64,000 bases of DNA from Streptomyces viridiviolaceus. Its GTDB lineage: Bacteria; Actinomycetota; Actinomycetes; Streptomycetales; Streptomycetaceae. The stretch is taken from positions 226,445 through 290,444 of the forward strand of contig NZ_BMWA01000002.1 of NCBI RefSeq assembly GCF_014650995.1, given 5' to 3'. Shown piece after piece: positions 63,632 to 64,000 of this stretch. The notes beneath the pieces are model-generated. The model made no database searches, was not told the origin of the DNA, and was given only the letters and a program-made list of their open reading frames with translations. The stretch's first letter is position 1. Every line of letters starts with the position of its first letter. The translations under genes were made by a program, and so were the position numbers.

Positions 63632-64000
63632 CCGAAGGGGGGCGGGGAGCTGCACGCCCACCACGACGAATCCGCAGCCGCCCATGAGGACGACCCGGCA
63701 GACGCTCAGCGCGTGTCCCGGCACGGCGCGGAGGGGGGAGGAGGGGGGGAGGCTGGGGGGAGCGCGGGTCCCGGGCCGCCCGCTGCACGCCTGGAAGGGG
63801 CGCGGGGAACTGCGCGCCCGACCACGACGAACCGGCAGCCGCCCACGAGGAGAACCCGGCAGACGCTCAGGCGTGTCCCAGCAGGAGCGGGTCCCGGGCC
63901 CGGCCGCCCGCTGCACGGCTGAAAGGGGCGCGGGGAACTGCGCGCCCGACCACGACGAACCGGCAGCCGCCCACGAGGAGAACCCGGCAGACGCTCAGGC
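63632..64000 (+). repeat. Tandem copies of a dispersed Streptomyces-type intergenic repeat
   Basis: Three copies begin with AAGGGG at 63635 (degenerate), 63795 and 63923. The last two are 128 bp apart and almost identical up to the window edge: GCGCGGGGAACTGCGCG, ACCACGACGAACCGGCAG and GAACCCGGCAGACGCTCAGG. The first copy has GGCGGGGAGCTGCACG and a G-rich insertion behind it. The same core is found at 8279-8326. Confidence 0.85.

Larger units (their letters stand above)
63406..64000. other. Non-coding region upstream of fadA
   Basis: 595 nt to the window end hold the fadA promoter/operator (63455-63503) and, from about 63600, three copies of a dispersed repeat. Open frames here are repeat-derived and lack coding character; I see no gene. 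Confidence 0.65.

Overview
The window is chromosomal DNA of a Streptomyces species. It has very high GC with G/C-rich third codon positions, GTG and TTG starts behind GGAGG-type ribosome binding sites, and a gene order that, from memory, matches the S. coelicolor core region around SCO5975 to SCO6027 (arginine deiminase, HTH-MurA, aconitase, ngcEFG, rok7B7, xylFGH, dxs, fad). I see no tRNA, rRNA, CRISPR array, insertion sequence or prophage. The organism name and synteny are recalled, not computed.

Region 1 (1-2.8 kb) holds the end of a caspase-like/EAD2 protein, a 78-residue protein resembling the leader of FxSxx-COOH RiPP precursors, and an HExxH-type (TIGR04267-like) peptide-modifying enzyme. 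Together they look like a small peptide-modification system. Region 2 (2.8-6.7 kb) is arginine catabolism: arginine deiminase, ornithine carbamoyltransferase and an APC permease, without carbamate kinase. Region 3 (7.4-17.1 kb) is an aryl-CoA catabolic island: enoyl-CoA hydratase, a two-domain flavin monooxygenase/OYE reductase (salicylyl-CoA or 2-aminobenzoyl-CoA type), aryl-CoA ligase, PaaX-family repressor, acyl-CoA dehydrogenase, Rid protein and alpha/beta hydrolase. A palindrome with core TGACGACAGTCA occurs at both divergent control points and is probably the PaaX-type operator. The acyl-CoA dehydrogenase carries an in-frame insert built from 96-bp tandem repeats.

Region 4 (17-24.6 kb) holds small actinobacterial proteins (DUF5999, DUF6299-like, DUF2637), a VOC protein, a VanZ-like protein beside an OmpR-type two-component system, and a MurA paralogue with an N-terminal Xre HTH domain. 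Near-identical 6-4-6 inverted repeats (ATCTCR-N4-YGAGAT) sit just upstream of this gene and upstream of aconitase. Region 5 (25.2-40.6 kb) is sugar metabolism: aconitase with an iron-box-like site, a secreted GH92 alpha-mannosidase, the NgcEFG N-acetylglucosamine/chitobiose ABC transporter with a DasR-like site, the ROK regulator Rok7B7, and the xylose transporter XylFGH.

Region 6 (40.7-60 kb) starts with Dxs (isoprenoid precursor synthesis) and an APC permease and then turns to the cell envelope: a GT39-like membrane glycosyltransferase, an NYN/PIN protein, two paralogous propeller-like proteins, an LCP ligase, a 1323-residue GT2 plus CDP-glycerol glycerophosphotransferase fusion, an EEP-family phosphodiesterase, and three tandem paralogues joining a serine-hydrolase-like domain to two Ig-like domains. 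These suggest synthesis, attachment and decoration of a wall glycopolymer. Region 7 (60-64 kb) is the fadA-fadB beta-oxidation operon behind a perfect palindrome. It is followed by about 400 bp of tandem copies of an intergenic repeat, one copy of which also lies at the start of the monooxygenase gene at 8.3 kb.
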